The position numbers and the translations under genes were made by a program. 64,000 bases of DNA from Monilinia fructicola (lineage: Eukaryota; Ascomycota; Leotiomycetes; Helotiales; Sclerotiniaceae), in contig VICG01000006.1 of NCBI GenBank assembly GCA_008692225.1, positions 439,501 through 503,500 on the forward strand, read 5' to 3'. The notes under the pieces are model-generated. The model was not told where the DNA came from. It worked only from the letters and a program-made list of their open reading frames with translations, and did not search any database. Position 1 is the stretch's first letter, and the number at the start of each line of letters is the position of its first letter. Below, one piece after another: positions 12,030-24,400 of the stretch.

Positions 12030-14325
12030 GATGGGCGGTGTATGATTGTTGGTGTGGACCTTTTCGAGGTATCGTCGAGTAGTTCAAGTGGTGAAAATAA
12101 CAGACTTTTAATCTTCAATATCAAAGGTGTCGCTCGAGGTGATTTATTCGTGTATTCTTGTCGTGGAATGATTGAAAGGGAGTTTGAGTCTTAGCGGGGT
12201 CATGTTCATGTTCATTCATGGATATTGGAAACAGAAACATGATGGCTGTTTCGTGAAGCGGCCGCTCATGCGCGCTAATGCCGGCACAGACTTTATATAG
12301 AGCCAGAGTACAACGACATGTTGTTTGATATAGATTCACAATGTCTCAACATAATCACAATAATAATTAGTAGGGGACTATGAGTGTCTTACGCTCCTTT
12401 TATTATCTACATAGGCATCTACATGGATGCTTTGCTATGAATGAAATCTATGAAGCAAGTGCTCATAGCATTTATCAATCTCATCAAATTTACGTTGGCA
12501 AATGGATGGATGTTTAGCGTTAATGCAGGTAGGTATCCACAAGCTGTGTCAGGAATACCCAGGAAATGATCAAGGTTAAAAAGTGCCAGTTGAGTGAACA
12601 CTGCGAGTCCTGTGAGTGCGAATCGTAGACTGTCTGTCAAGATCATATTATCTTCATCAAGGATGCAAGGTTGGTATGATTAGCCATAGAGTGATTGAGC
12701 ACGAAAGGCTAATTGATTGCGGAATATGAGTTTAGACATAGAAGGAATCGTTTTCCATATACGAGTAGGTTTGAGGGACCTATCGACGTTCAAATATTGG
12801 GCGAGGGGGAGATAATCTTGGTGATTTGAATCAGTCTTATGTATTTATGAAGCTCAGACCATACTCGAGTAAAGCCAGTTGAGACATGAAGATCCCTTTA
12901 ATAAATTGGGTTCAGCTGAATCATCTAATCTAGAACCCGCGCTCCAGTCCAGCATCTCGAGGACCAAAGGAAGAAATTAGCTCAATATCTAGATAGCTAA
13001 ATGTACAAAATTCAATTTCGGTTCCAATTCCTGGCTTTGCATCTATGTTGCCAACCCTCCTCACAATTCATATATGTAAGCAGCATTTGCTCGGTTGTGT
13101 CTCTGTTAATGGAGAGAAGCAACCGATAATATAATAGACATGGACGGCAGAGCTTGTTGTTAGCAGGGGCTGGAATGCCGTTGAGCCTCACTGGCCCTAC
13201 AGTCTACTAGGTCTCCCCAGACTGCATCTAAATTAGATCTTCACTAGCTCATGACGCCCTACTCTAAACTGACCATACTTCACCTCTGTATACATGATTG
13301 AAAATGTGTTGCTATGCTTGTAGTACCGTTCCGAAATGCCTCGCATTTTCTTCAAGTGATTTTAGAGTAAAAATATCCTACTTTAGGTACTCGCTCTAAG
13401 ACTTATAATACACTCAAATACTAACTCACGTTCTTTGAGCATTCAAACCAACGCACATCCTCTAATAGACCCCCTCAACGAATCACATGACACAATCGCA
13501 TTTCAAATAATCTCTACTTTCAAGGCAGTTCCGTCCGAATCAAACCTCGATCATATCATCTCAAATCTTCAGAATGAACCACCTCATATCATACAGTACT
13601 CCACCATTGTAAATTATAAACAGTATTTGAGGAAAAGCTCCAGGAGAGTCAATGTTAGGTAGCCTGGGGTTTGTCTTGAAAGGGTTGTGTGATCTCAACG
13701 TGAATCAGCATAGTGTATCTCCAATATTACCAATTATCTGATCTCTGCCTGTATTAACGCTGCTGTATATAGGAGTTCCATGTGTTATACTCACTGGTAA
13801 ACCCTCGCGATTGGAAAGAGATTCATCGTCCGTATGGCTTAAAACCACCAACAGGACAGTGGGGTGCATATTGACACGGCTACAACCTCACGAATAATCA
13901 CAAAAATAATCACAACAAGATGAACAGCCATAGCCCTGGATGATTTAACGTGTTTGATACTATCATTCACGTGAGAGTCAGACATCGCCATATAACATTG
14001 CTAGCTAAAAGGGGGGATCTTGATATCGAGCAATCAAATTGCGCACTCGCTCGACAATACATAAGCAAATCGCAACCATTCGCTTTGTTTGCTTGCTGTC
14101 ATTCCCAACGCCCAAACGCATCCAACTCACAATTACCTATGTTGTCCTTTCGTTAATTGTCCAGGTGGGCACTACCAAAGGTCAAGAGATACTCTACATG
14201 CAGACTTCCATGTTCACCATCAACAGTCATTCAGTAGTATCCTTTCATATCCATCTATCTGAGGCGTTACCCACCACCGTCAACACCTATGCCTTGTGAG
14301 TTTTTCTTGTCCAATGGTGGGTAAA
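12030..14325. other. Intergenic, no gene supported
   Basis: 2.3 kb upstream of SEC1 and downstream of the next gene. Short open frames at 12121-12339, 12419-12646 and 13435-13662 have no signature and no splice partners. It must hold the SEC1 promoter. A 9-bp inverted repeat, TACCCACCA / TGGTGGGTA, lies at about 14268-14325, just past the stop of the neighbouring gene, and could form a hairpin near its 3' end. Confidence 0.45.
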
Positions 14326-16783
14326 TTATTGGCGTCTAAAGGCACCTTGAGGTGGAGGTGGCCCACGAGCATCGAAAGGGAATGCCGGCATGCCTTCCGC
14401 TGCAAATGGGGACATAACAGGTGGTAGGAAGCCCGGAGGTGGGCCATTGAAGTAGGCAGGGTTAAATGGGATATTTCGAGGACCAGCTAGTGCCTCAGGA
14501 GGTGGGAAATTGTTCATTTGGAAGCCCGGTGGGAGTACTTGCTGGGGCATTTGCATAGGACGTGGGACATTTCCAGCTAGACCTGGAGGTGCTGTTGGCC
14601 GAAATTGCTGCGGGGGAGGGTGCTGAGAAGAAGGTTGCACCGGCCAACCTTGTTGTAATTGCTCGAGACCTGGAGGTGGTCGTGGAAGAATGTGTGTAGG
14701 TTGAGGTCGAGGGTTGTCATGTTGAGGAGGGGGTCCACCTCGATAGACAGACTCGTCAAAGAATCCAGGTGGGCGGCGCTGGGAATTAACTCGCTCGCGC
14801 TGAGCTTGTAATTCTTGCTCTCGCTCCAACTGCTGTTGATGCTGTAATTGACGACTAGGCTGCTGTCTTGGTGGATGACCAAGAATAATCTGCTCTGTTC
14901 TTTGAGGCTCTGGAGCAGCTTGCGCTTCTCTCATGAGACTCATGAGGAATGCAGTTTGTTCAGACCTAGGCTGTTCAGTTCTGAAAGAGGACTGACTGAT
15001 AGCATGTTGTCGCTGGTTGACTAAATGATGCAACATTTCCTCGGGGCGTACAGTTGGTTGAATACCAGTGGATTCACGTTGAGCATTGAGATCGTGTAAG
15101 TTATGGGGGTATGGTTGAGCATTCGATCTCATCTCATCATGACGGTCTGAAAGACGTGGCAGCGGAGGATCGCGCCCTTCGAAAGGTGTGCCCGGTTGCC
15201 TCTCTTGCGGGGCAGGTTCTGACTGCAACATAGGATTCACAGGGGGAGTTCCACTCGATTGTAGCATTGCAAGTATCATTGGCATTGCTTCTCTATCAGC
15301 TGGAGATTGACCATTGTTGTTCAAACCTTCAAGCCTGTGAGAAGTTGGTTTCGGTACAGCTGTATGTGGTTCAGCTTTACGTGAAGGCTCATCTTGATTG
15401 AAAAATTTATTAAACCTTGAGGTCTTTCCACCAGGGGCGGCCACAGCAGACTTGGTCATGTTTTCCGTATTTGCCTCGAACTTGGAAGCGATTCCGGTGT
15501 CATTTTTTGGCGTAGCCCACAAACGAAAAAATTCGTCTCCATTAGTACCGGTATCAAGAGGTGCAAGAGCGGTAGATTTTTGTATGCCAGATAAAGGATG
15601 TTCATCAGCTTTAGGTTGCGTAGTTTCTTCTACAACTGTATTACTAATAGCTGTCTTGTTCTTGGAATGCATTGCTTCTTTCCATTTCTGCATATCCTCT
15701 GCTGTATGTTTGCGGCTATTGTTGCCAGTCGATGTTTGCAATTTTTGAAAGTCATCCTGGGAAGAGGTTTGACCAGTTCTGTCGTCTGCAGCCCACTCTG
15801 GGATAGACCGATTATGATCTTCATGATCTCTATCCTTCTCCCCCCATCGTCGATCGCCTTTGTCTCCTCTATCCCCACGATTATCGGCATCTTTCTCTCG
15901 CCAGCTTTTGTGTCGACTTTCAAATCTCTCTGCATTCGTATTCCGTTCTCGGGGTGTTGATGGCCCGTCGTTATTCTCTCGAAACCACGAAGGTTCTGCT
16001 CTTCCCCTACCATTCGTAGTTCTGCGATTATTATCTTGTTCGTGGTTCTTATCTTTGTCTCGGGAAAAGTTGTCGAACCCTCTAGGTCGCTCCTTCGTAT
16101 CACGTTCCTCTCGATCTTTGAATCGTTTCTCATCTCGATGTCTCTCACCACCCATACGTCCGGTGAAACGTTCAGCCCCTTCAGTACCGAAACTCTTGCG
16201 AGGTTTTACCTCCTTCCAACCATCAGCGTCGGCACCATCACCAGGCTTAGGTCGCAGAGTGTCACGTCGGGGACGGTCATCGCTGTCGTCGATCTTGGTA
16301 CGAAAGCTGAGTTTGGTTTGTGACTCGCTTTCGCGAAGGGATTGTCGATCTGAGGAATCGATACCCTTGGCTGCATTACGTGCAGGATTGGCGGATGAGA
16401 AGGTAGTCCTGGTGGGCACAAGTTGAATAGTCTCGGTGTCTGTCCACATGTCAGTACTAACACCTCGCCAAATAGTCGACTCTAAATTATTGGTAAACAT
16501 ACTGGCATTGTTTTTTGGCCGCCGATTTGTGTGTTCCAGAAGCGGATTTGCATCACGATCTCTAGTTCTATCAGATATCCTGGTAGAATTATTTCGGTTC
16601 GCATCAGGTGTTTGTCTGAATATAGTCAATAAAATGAGTATCATTCTTGGAGCTTGTTGCAACAAACCCCATCCATTCTGCAGTAGATAGTAGACCGGTA
16701 GGTTTCACAACCAATGGCGAATCTCGCAGAAATATTAATTCGTCCCTCGTATATGGACGACCTCCACTGGCATTAGGAGCCAT
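14326..16783 (-). CDS. Disordered protein with eIF4E-binding motif, 4E-T-like
   Basis: Two exons, 16783-16668 and 16615-14326, give 801 residues; the 52-nt intron has a GTTTGT donor and a TTCAG acceptor and keeps phase. The N-terminus reads MAPNASGGRPYTRDELIFLR: Y11 to I17 fits the Y-x4-L-hydrophobic motif by which 4E-BPs, 4E-T and Eap1-type proteins bind eIF4E, and YTRDEL is close to the YTKEEL of animal 4E-T. The middle is Arg/Asp/Glu-rich (about 100-300) like RNA-associated disordered proteins, an SRFNKFF block lies near residue 405, and the last 250 residues are Gln/Pro-rich with many PPPG motifs. I infer a cap-dependent translation repressor or mRNA-decay adaptor in the cytoplasm. The binding is unproven. 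Confidence 0.72.
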
Positions 16784-17657
16784 TATATTGTGCTGTTCCT
16801 TCGCTCTTATTGCCTATTGTGGTCTTGAATCTATGAAATGAGTAGATGGTATTGTGAATTTGCCAACACTGTCTTGTCCCAAATGATGCTGTACAGCTTG
16901 TTGGTTGCGGGTAGGGGTATGATATGTCGTATGTTGTATGTTGCAGACGGTAGGCTCCCAGTTTGAGCAGGAAGTTCGTACAGACGAGCTCAGCGCAACT
17001 ACCTAGGTAGGCGCAAAGCTCTACGGGCGTAATTGTTATAATTTTGTATGCGGTGAGAAGGGATTGCAAGTACTGATAGTGGCTATATGTTTGGTAGATC
17101 GAAGAGGGGTTTCGAGATAATGCTTCTGACGGAGGTTTTAGCTCTCTTAATAAGGCAAGTATGCACAATAAGAAGGTAAGAATCCTTGTGCTAGTTTCAG
17201 GATATTTCCTTGGAGGTAATATAATTTTATGTTATTCTGTTTCGACTCTTTGAAGTTGTGGTTCAAGTTCATTTCGTTTGCTCGTCGCAGTCGTTAGAAG
17301 TTGATAGACCGTTTGTTGACGCACTGATGCCACAAAGGCAGGTTCCGTTTTGCTGTTTTGTTAGCGTTCTTCAGCCTCGGTGGGGCGCAGTAACCTTGGA
17401 GTTGGTTGATATTCATTCCCCTGGGCAACCTCAGGAAATACAATACAAACTTGGCACTTCTTGCATTCAAATTTCACCATCAAATTGAGACATAAGATGT
17501 CTAACAATTCTGGTGATATAGTAGATATGTATTTGGCCAGGTAATTTTTAGCAATGTTCACAAAGTAAGAGCATCATAAGGTTAAGATTCAACATTTAGG
17601 GTATCTTTAGTCACATCTATCCTTACTAGCTAATAAATAGTACTATATTACCCCTTT
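16784..17657. other. Intergenic, no gene supported
   Basis: About 0.9 kb between the start of the eIF4E-motif gene and the 3' end of URB1, both on the minus strand. It must hold the former's promoter. A minus-strand frame at 16773-17168 has no recognisable features. Confidence 0.5.
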
Positions 17658-20600
17658 CTATTCAGTCCTGTGCGCCTTTTCTCCCTTCTTCCAGCCTTCG
17701 ATCCTCTTGCTGTCACTTGAATCGATTATCCTTTGCATTAAAACCTTCAAAGGCGTACCTCCACCTAGAGCTATTTGTACCTCCAACCACGTCATGCTAC
17801 TGAATCTAGTAATCAGAGTCGTGCTCCCCCCTTCAATGGTGGTCGCACGAAACAACAATTTGAGTATCTTTTCTTGTAATCCTTGAGCAAGATATGGAGT
17901 ACTATACAATGAAAACAATTTTTCAAACACTCTCCGTTTTCGGAATATACCCATATCCGCAGGAGTTCGAAGGCCGACAAGCATAAAATCCAGAAGCCAA
18001 GAGACTTCCGAGTAGTGCTGATCATCGATACTGGGCGACTCGTCGAGAACCTTATACATCAAGGGTATCTTGTCAACTTGCCATGTTGGACCTTGAGAAA
18101 GGAACTTGTTAATTTTAGGATAAAGACAATGAAGCGGGTCGCATAGGACAGCCACTGAATGCGATGCAAAAGAGGAAATGATGGTAGGAAGTGGCTCTCC
18201 ATTGATAATCTTCTTCGACGTCTCCACCAGCTCACAAAGAAGAAGCCAAACTTGTTCCTTTTCTTCGAAGGAGGACTCCTTGAGTTTGGCTCCAATCTTT
18301 GATATATTGGTTAGCGCTTCCTTGCGAACACTGAAATGTTCAGAGGATAGAAGCATGATTAGTGCTGCAACATGTCCGCCCTCGATAACTTCTTCTATAT
18401 CCTTTGTCGCCCACTTCACCAATGCGTTGTGGTCTTCCTCGGGCAGTCTCTCTAGCATTGCAGCATTTACTTTGTCTTCTTCTTTTGCGGAAACGCCATC
18501 CTTCATGATTTTCAGCATCAAGTCCCTCGGCAGCCGATTGTATTGGCTGTGGGATAGCTATTTCATCGACCAATTTCTGAGATTTCTCCAAGATCTTTCG
18601 AGCTGATGATTTCTCTGGCGTCTCATTGAGCATGCTTTTTGTAATCAATTTTATCGTCTTTTTGTCCTCGCCTATCTTTATGGATGCCGCTAGAAGTCGT
18701 GCAATGAATTCGGCGATATCTTTGAGAGTATCTGTCCCAGAATTGACAAGAAATGGCCATTGTTCAGCAACAGAAAGTATTAATAAACTCACAGAAGATT
18801 GTTCTTTCTCAGTGTCGCTTGCTTTTCTGGTAAGTTCTTCGAGCGAAAATATGTACTTGATTGGCTTTGCAGCACATCTTGAGATACAGTCATCTAGAAA
18901 CTCATGGATCGATTTTTCGTTAGGTGTCCCCTGAATTTCTTTAAGTCTCGAGATGAACGTGTCAAGAGCCGAGACTGTAGTCTCAGTCTGAAAGATTTGG
19001 TTTTCTTGGACAACTGAGTTAAGGACGGATCTCAGCTTGAGCAAGGGCACACCAGAAGGTGCTTCGGCAGATAACTTCAAAATGGCCATGAATGGAGAAG
19101 CTGAAAGCCCTTCAGCCTTAGCAAACCACCGCATTCCAGGTGAAAAATGGGAGAATTGGAACAAGTTTTCTAATTCCATGATTCGAAATCCGCGATCCTC
19201 ATTAGATAGCCCAGTACTCTCGATGGCTTGTAAAGCCTTCGTGAGAGCTTCTGACACGTCAAATTTGGCATCTAATGCAACCCGTGGAACGACTTCATAA
19301 TACAGAACTAATAAATTGGTGACTGCTTCCCGTTGCATCAATTCCGCATCTGATAACTTTCGAAATGTGTTGATCACATCCTTGATTGAAGGTACACGTA
19401 AGCAAAACTCATCTGTCAATCTCTCAGCAGCTTGGGTCCATATTGGAGATGCAGCGATGGCGGCTTCTTGATACATTTTCAATATTTTCCGCATTTTGTT
19501 GAATGCAACAGAAAGGATTCGAATAGCAAAAAATGCAATGAGATTATGTTGCTGGTTTAAACAACGTGTGAGCACCTTCTGAGTCAATGGTTGGGGTAAT
19601 ATACTCTCAAGTACAATAGAGGAAGGCGGTGGTAGTCTCGCATAACGCTCTTGGTGCCCAAGATATTGAGGGATTGGAAGTTGCAACGTAGAGAATACGA
19701 AAGCAGAGTATCCAATCCACGTTGCAGTAAGCTTAGGATCGAGTGAAAAGGATTTCTTGGTGAAAAAGTAACTTGCGACAAGCTCGGGGGCAGATCCAAG
19801 GATAGAAAGTAATAGCTCGCCTTGTTTCAAGCTCGACCAAGGACGAAGATTTTGGATAAATTCGGATAGTATAGTATTGCGGACTGGAACTTTCTCTGTG
19901 AAGCGCTCCATCCACTCAATACTATCTAGTCCTAGGTCAATATGGGCAACGCTTGTATCGACATCAAGGCCCTCATCGGCATCGATCCCCCTAGGATAAA
20001 ATCCATTTTGACGATTGAGAACTCCCATATTTGGAGATGTGCATGCGAGTAGAAGGAAGTCATGTGCTAACTCGTCAACTGCTTTCTTTCCTTTGCTGGT
20101 TTCTTCGTCCTCTTGGTCATATACATAGAGTGACGCTATCCGTCCGAGAGAAGTAGCATTCACTATTTTAGATTTGGCGTCTCTTGGAAGAGCATCGTCC
20201 TGCAAAACACTTGATTTCAGAGTTTCCAGGATATCACGTATCACAAATGGAGGGTCATCTCTCATATCCCTCGTCAAGCCCATAACAACGTCCCTTTGGT
20301 TTAAAAGTTCTCGTTTAGCTTCTGTGGGAAGAAACTTTATAATGGAAAGAAGGAATCGAATTGCGTTGGTCCGAACAGAAGGTTTTCTGCGATCTTCAAC
20401 TGCATCACCCGTGTATTTTAAGCTGAGGTTCCGCGCCAGGGTCTTGAAAGTGTAGTCTCTTGATCGGAAAACCTGCTTCGCCAAAGCTCCACCATCATAA
20501 ATTGATAATTCTCGGAGGAGTCGTAGAACTGGAGATATTACGTGTTCCTTGCTCTTATTCGAGGTAAGACCCCGCGCAATTAATTCCAGTTGGCGTTTCT

Positions 20601-21117
20601 GAAGTATCGTTCTACCTAACCTCAATCCATGCTCAGTCATCTCCAGGATATTAGATAATGTCTTTAAAAATAGTGCCAATACAGCTGGAACGGCAGACAG
20701 AAGAGATTCATCGTTGGCTTGTGATGCAAAGCTCCATGTCTGCATAAGGTCAGACAGAAAGGCATCCGATTTGTCCTCATCGTTGGCGGGCTTTTGTGTT
20801 TCCAGGTACTCTTTAAGAATGGTAATTCGGACTGAGTTATCCGCATCTGCTGCAGAAAAGCTATCGAGAAATGCCTTCAAGGATTGTATGCCTGGATTTT
20901 TGTTAATCAAGTATAAGCCTGAGATACTGGGTCGTTACGTACCATGTTTTGAACGACTGGCGTCTTGATCGAAAGCTAGGGTCTGCTGCAATTGCCTTGC
21001 AGACTGTATATCAACAGATGTATAAGTAGTCTTGGTGACATTAGATATTCTTTGGCGCTTCTGGTATGCTTGATCTCCATCTTCAACAACCTCAGAAGAT
21101 CTTTTCCCCATTTTCAA
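17658..21117 (-). CDS. URB1: Nucleolar pre-60S assembly protein Urb1/Npa1, with frameshift
   Basis: Helical-repeat nucleolar protein needed for early 60S ribosomal subunit assembly. Exon 1 is 21117-20943 (the ATG at 21111 is an alternative), the intron is 51 nt with a GATTAAC branch, and exon 2 runs 20891-17658. The Npa1 domain is seen in exon 2 (for example SPVLRLLRELSIYDGG and RTNAIRFLLSIIKFLP). At about 18524-18526 the coherent frame changes: upstream frame ends near IPQPIQSAAEG, downstream begins DLMLKIMKDGVSAKEEDKV. No GT-AG intron fits. Removing one base from the CCC run (GGG on the coding strand) restores a 1,135-residue frame. Because URB1 is essential in yeast, I take this as a likely sequence error. 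It shares a divergent promoter with IML1. Confidence 0.85.
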
Positions 21118-21483
21118 GTGTAATGTGCTTGAAGTCTGAAGTTAGTAGATCCCGATTGCCAGTTTCATCATCTGAGTTCGGTACAATGCTTTTTGTTCTC
21201 AAGAATAATTTTCTCAATAGCCTTATCGAAATTTTGATAATCGGTATAAAGAATCACCGTTGAATTTGAAGTTGTGGCGCTCTGGGGCTATTAATCTTTC
21301 ACTAGCCACAGATTTATAAACCTACACCCTAAATTTATCAACCTCTATCTTTCGGGGAATAGCTTCAACTTCATTGCTATTCATGCTTTGCACATCCGAG
21401 CTTGAATCAGCCCACCAAACTCAACAAATCATAGGGGATCTCTCGATTGGCTTACATCGAGCCAAATTAACTAATGTCTTCAA
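21118..21483. promoter_or_regulatory. Divergent promoter region, URB1 / IML1
   Basis: 366 bp between the two start codons on opposite strands. Both promoters must be in this interval or overlap the first exons. No TATA box or known factor site was clearly recognised. Confidence 0.45.
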
Positions 21484-24400
21484 ATGTCATCACTTCTTCC
21501 AATGACACCGCGGCGCGGAACCCAGCGAGTTTCTCACCTCCGCCAGGTTAGCAATGGTAGCTCCGAAACTGGGACTGCGTTCACAAGCAGACCAGTCACA
21601 TCGAACTCAAGCACGGGAACTGTTCAGCACGACCCAATACCTTTGAAATTTCCTGTTGAGAGACGGTGCAATCTTTGGACACACGACGAAGCTTTCTCGA
21701 AAGAAGAAGTTATTCTGAACCTGGACTTGTTTCCAGATGTCAAGGCCGGGGAGCTCATGGCAATCGTAGCTCTCAAAACAGATTCAGGACTCCGCGATTT
21801 TCAAGATAAATCGACTTTGAACAAACAAGATATTCATAGCGCAGCTGGTTCCAGCCAATTTGGAAAGTATATGTGGAATCAATCCGGTCAAGGACACCGT
21901 GGGAAAGTCTCCAGGCATGACGTGGGCTTTGGTAAACGATATTTGTTCCTCGTAAAAGATATGCCAAAGGAGTTGAAGCTGAAGCAGTCCGGGCTGGAGG
22001 TATCTATTGCGAAACCAATCGCTGATGTATTTAATTTGAAGCACCGCTCAAATGTACTTCTTTGCACAGTACGTTCGTCTGACATTTCTAATCTAATTTA
22101 TTGCTAATTCTAGAGATCCATCAGACCGATCTAGCCACCAGCTCTGCCTCACATGTGGAGATGTCGTTCAAAGATGAATATCTTGCTCGATCAGACATGT
22201 GGAGATTGACTGTGGGCGAAATGGTTAACAAGGCCGTCTATAGAGGGCAGAAGATTTTGTTCATGGGTACGATCAAGGCACAAGTTACTTCTGTTTACAT
22301 TGGCGGCAGAAAGGTGCAGTCTGCATTCTTTTCGACAACCACCAAGCCAGTCTTCCGCAGCGAGTCGGCGCGTTACGTGCTTTTTATCCAAATGTCGAGG
22401 GAAATGTGGGATTTTGATTCCGAAGGTTCGGGAGAAATAATGTTTAACAAAGTGGTAAATGGTTTTCTACCAGCATTGTTTAAGAAATGGGTACAGCTTA
22501 AAGTGAAGCATTTAGTCAGTATAGTGTTATTTACAAGAGTCGAATACGATACTGGGTTGGCTTCAGAATTGGCAAGAGCATCTCACGATACTGCTTATCA
22601 CACAGGTGTGCAGACTGATGGTAGTAAGAAGCCATATAAAGACTTCTATCGAGTAGTTGTTAGTGAGATGGCCAGTGGAGAATGGACGACAATTTTATAT
22701 CAGTTAAAGCGCGAGTTTAAATTCTTTCGCAAAGATATCTCTATGCATCGGATTGAGTTGGTCACAGCCTTGGGGGCGCCGTCCCCACCCACAAGTAAAG
22801 GTACTCTAGGAACACGGATCGAGGCCGAGCCATCCCTTGCAATGCATGGAAATGTTCTCGAAGCAATCGATCTCGCATCAACCCAATTCGCTCATGATTA
22901 TATTGATCGGGACCTTGTTCGGACTGGAATATCTATTGTCGTTGTTACGCCCTGTGCTGGACTGTTTGAAGTAGACTATGAAACTCTTCGAAAAACCACG
23001 GAAAGTCTCATTGGTAACGGCATTGGAATTGACCTTGTTTGTCTACCAAAAATGCCACTACACTCTGTACCACTTTTTCGCTACAGAAATCCTAGATATG
23101 CTTCATTTCAAGAGGCTTTACATTTTAAAGCTCTTCGCAGCGAGGACAGCACACCCCGCCAGACAGCACCTATATTTGGGAGTTACTCGTCCATAAACAG
23201 CTCGCTTTCCCCACCCAAGGCTCGAGATAGAGCTTTCCATCACTCATCATCCCACAATCGACAAGACCCTACTGAATGGAGCTATGCAATACCGCATTGG
23301 ATCGATGTGTCCTTTTGGACGGGGGCATCCCAAGATCTTCTTTCTACGCATCCTCTAGCTGACTCAAAACTTTATAAAAAACGGGTAGCCGAGTCTTCTA
23401 CTGGTTTTGCGATACGTTGCAAGATGTACGAAATGGAAATGGCTAGTGTAATGGAAAATGCGATGACAGAGATTGCCGTTCCGCCCCTGCAGCTAGATCC
23501 TGTCTTCCCCCAAATGCTGATTCAAGTACCCTCTGAAACAGCAAGCCTGAAAAAGCGCTCGGGTAAATACACATGGGAACGCACAAAACTGCAGTTCAGC
23601 CTCTCCGAATTTATTCACGGGCCATCAAAGCCTGTAGTTGATCGGCATGCCACCCAAGTTGAAAAGAAATTCGTGACTGCACTTGAAACATACGATACCA
23701 GCCATTCTGAAATAATGGAGAACTTTATTGGCCCACGGCAAAAAAGTACAAAGACACCCTTTAAACCAGGTAGTGAGGAGACCGTGAGAAAAGTCCTCGC
23801 GAACGATTCTAAAGTTTTCGGTACTTCTTTCACCGATGATAGTCCAACCTCAAGAAGTATGAACTTACTTGCCGGAGGAAAAGTTGAGAAAGAGAAGCAA
23901 AGTTTGCACAGGAATGATCCCGTACTACCGCGCAAGAGCAGCGTAGGTAGCGCCATGACTGCAACGAAAGTCTCGGCTGTACGGCCCACAAAATTGAATC
24001 GTCAAATAAGTCTAGGCAAGTACGGTTTTGGTATTGCTGCAGCTAAGGGCGTGGCAGCTGAATTGCATACCGAGAATGCTAGTGCCGCGAAGCCGATTTC
24101 TACTTCCTCAAAAGGATCTGATCCAAAGAAAAATACTTTCACGATGGCAAATCATTTGCTCAACGCTCCAGTAAACCAAGACCGACCACCGTCGTCAAGC
24201 AGTGATAGGTCAAAGGTGAGGTCTGATAGCAGTTCCATTGAAAACAAGCGAACAAGTGATCCAGAGGTTGAGAAAAGTCCTTCCATACGTCCTATGACCA
24301 TTAAAAGCGCACTTCAGTCTTTGGACTCTACAAATCAGTTCAAATCCAGATCTGTTTTGAGCTCCTTCTACGAAGGGATCAAGGGTAATGAAGATGAAGA

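Noticed and set aside
15630..16151. 173-codon minus-strand frame
   Set aside because: Same-strand alternative frame within the eIF4E-motif gene; the main frame is open for the whole 2.3-kb exon.
15860..16426. 188-codon open frame on the plus strand
   Set aside because: It lies wholly inside the eIF4E-motif gene on the other strand; Ser/Arg-rich composition is the mirror of the Arg/Asp-rich coding strand and it has no signature.
18523..18600. An intron to explain the URB1 frame change
   Set aside because: The only GT upstream (GTCGAT near 18570) would give an intron of about 30 nt with no branch site; a one-base error is simpler.
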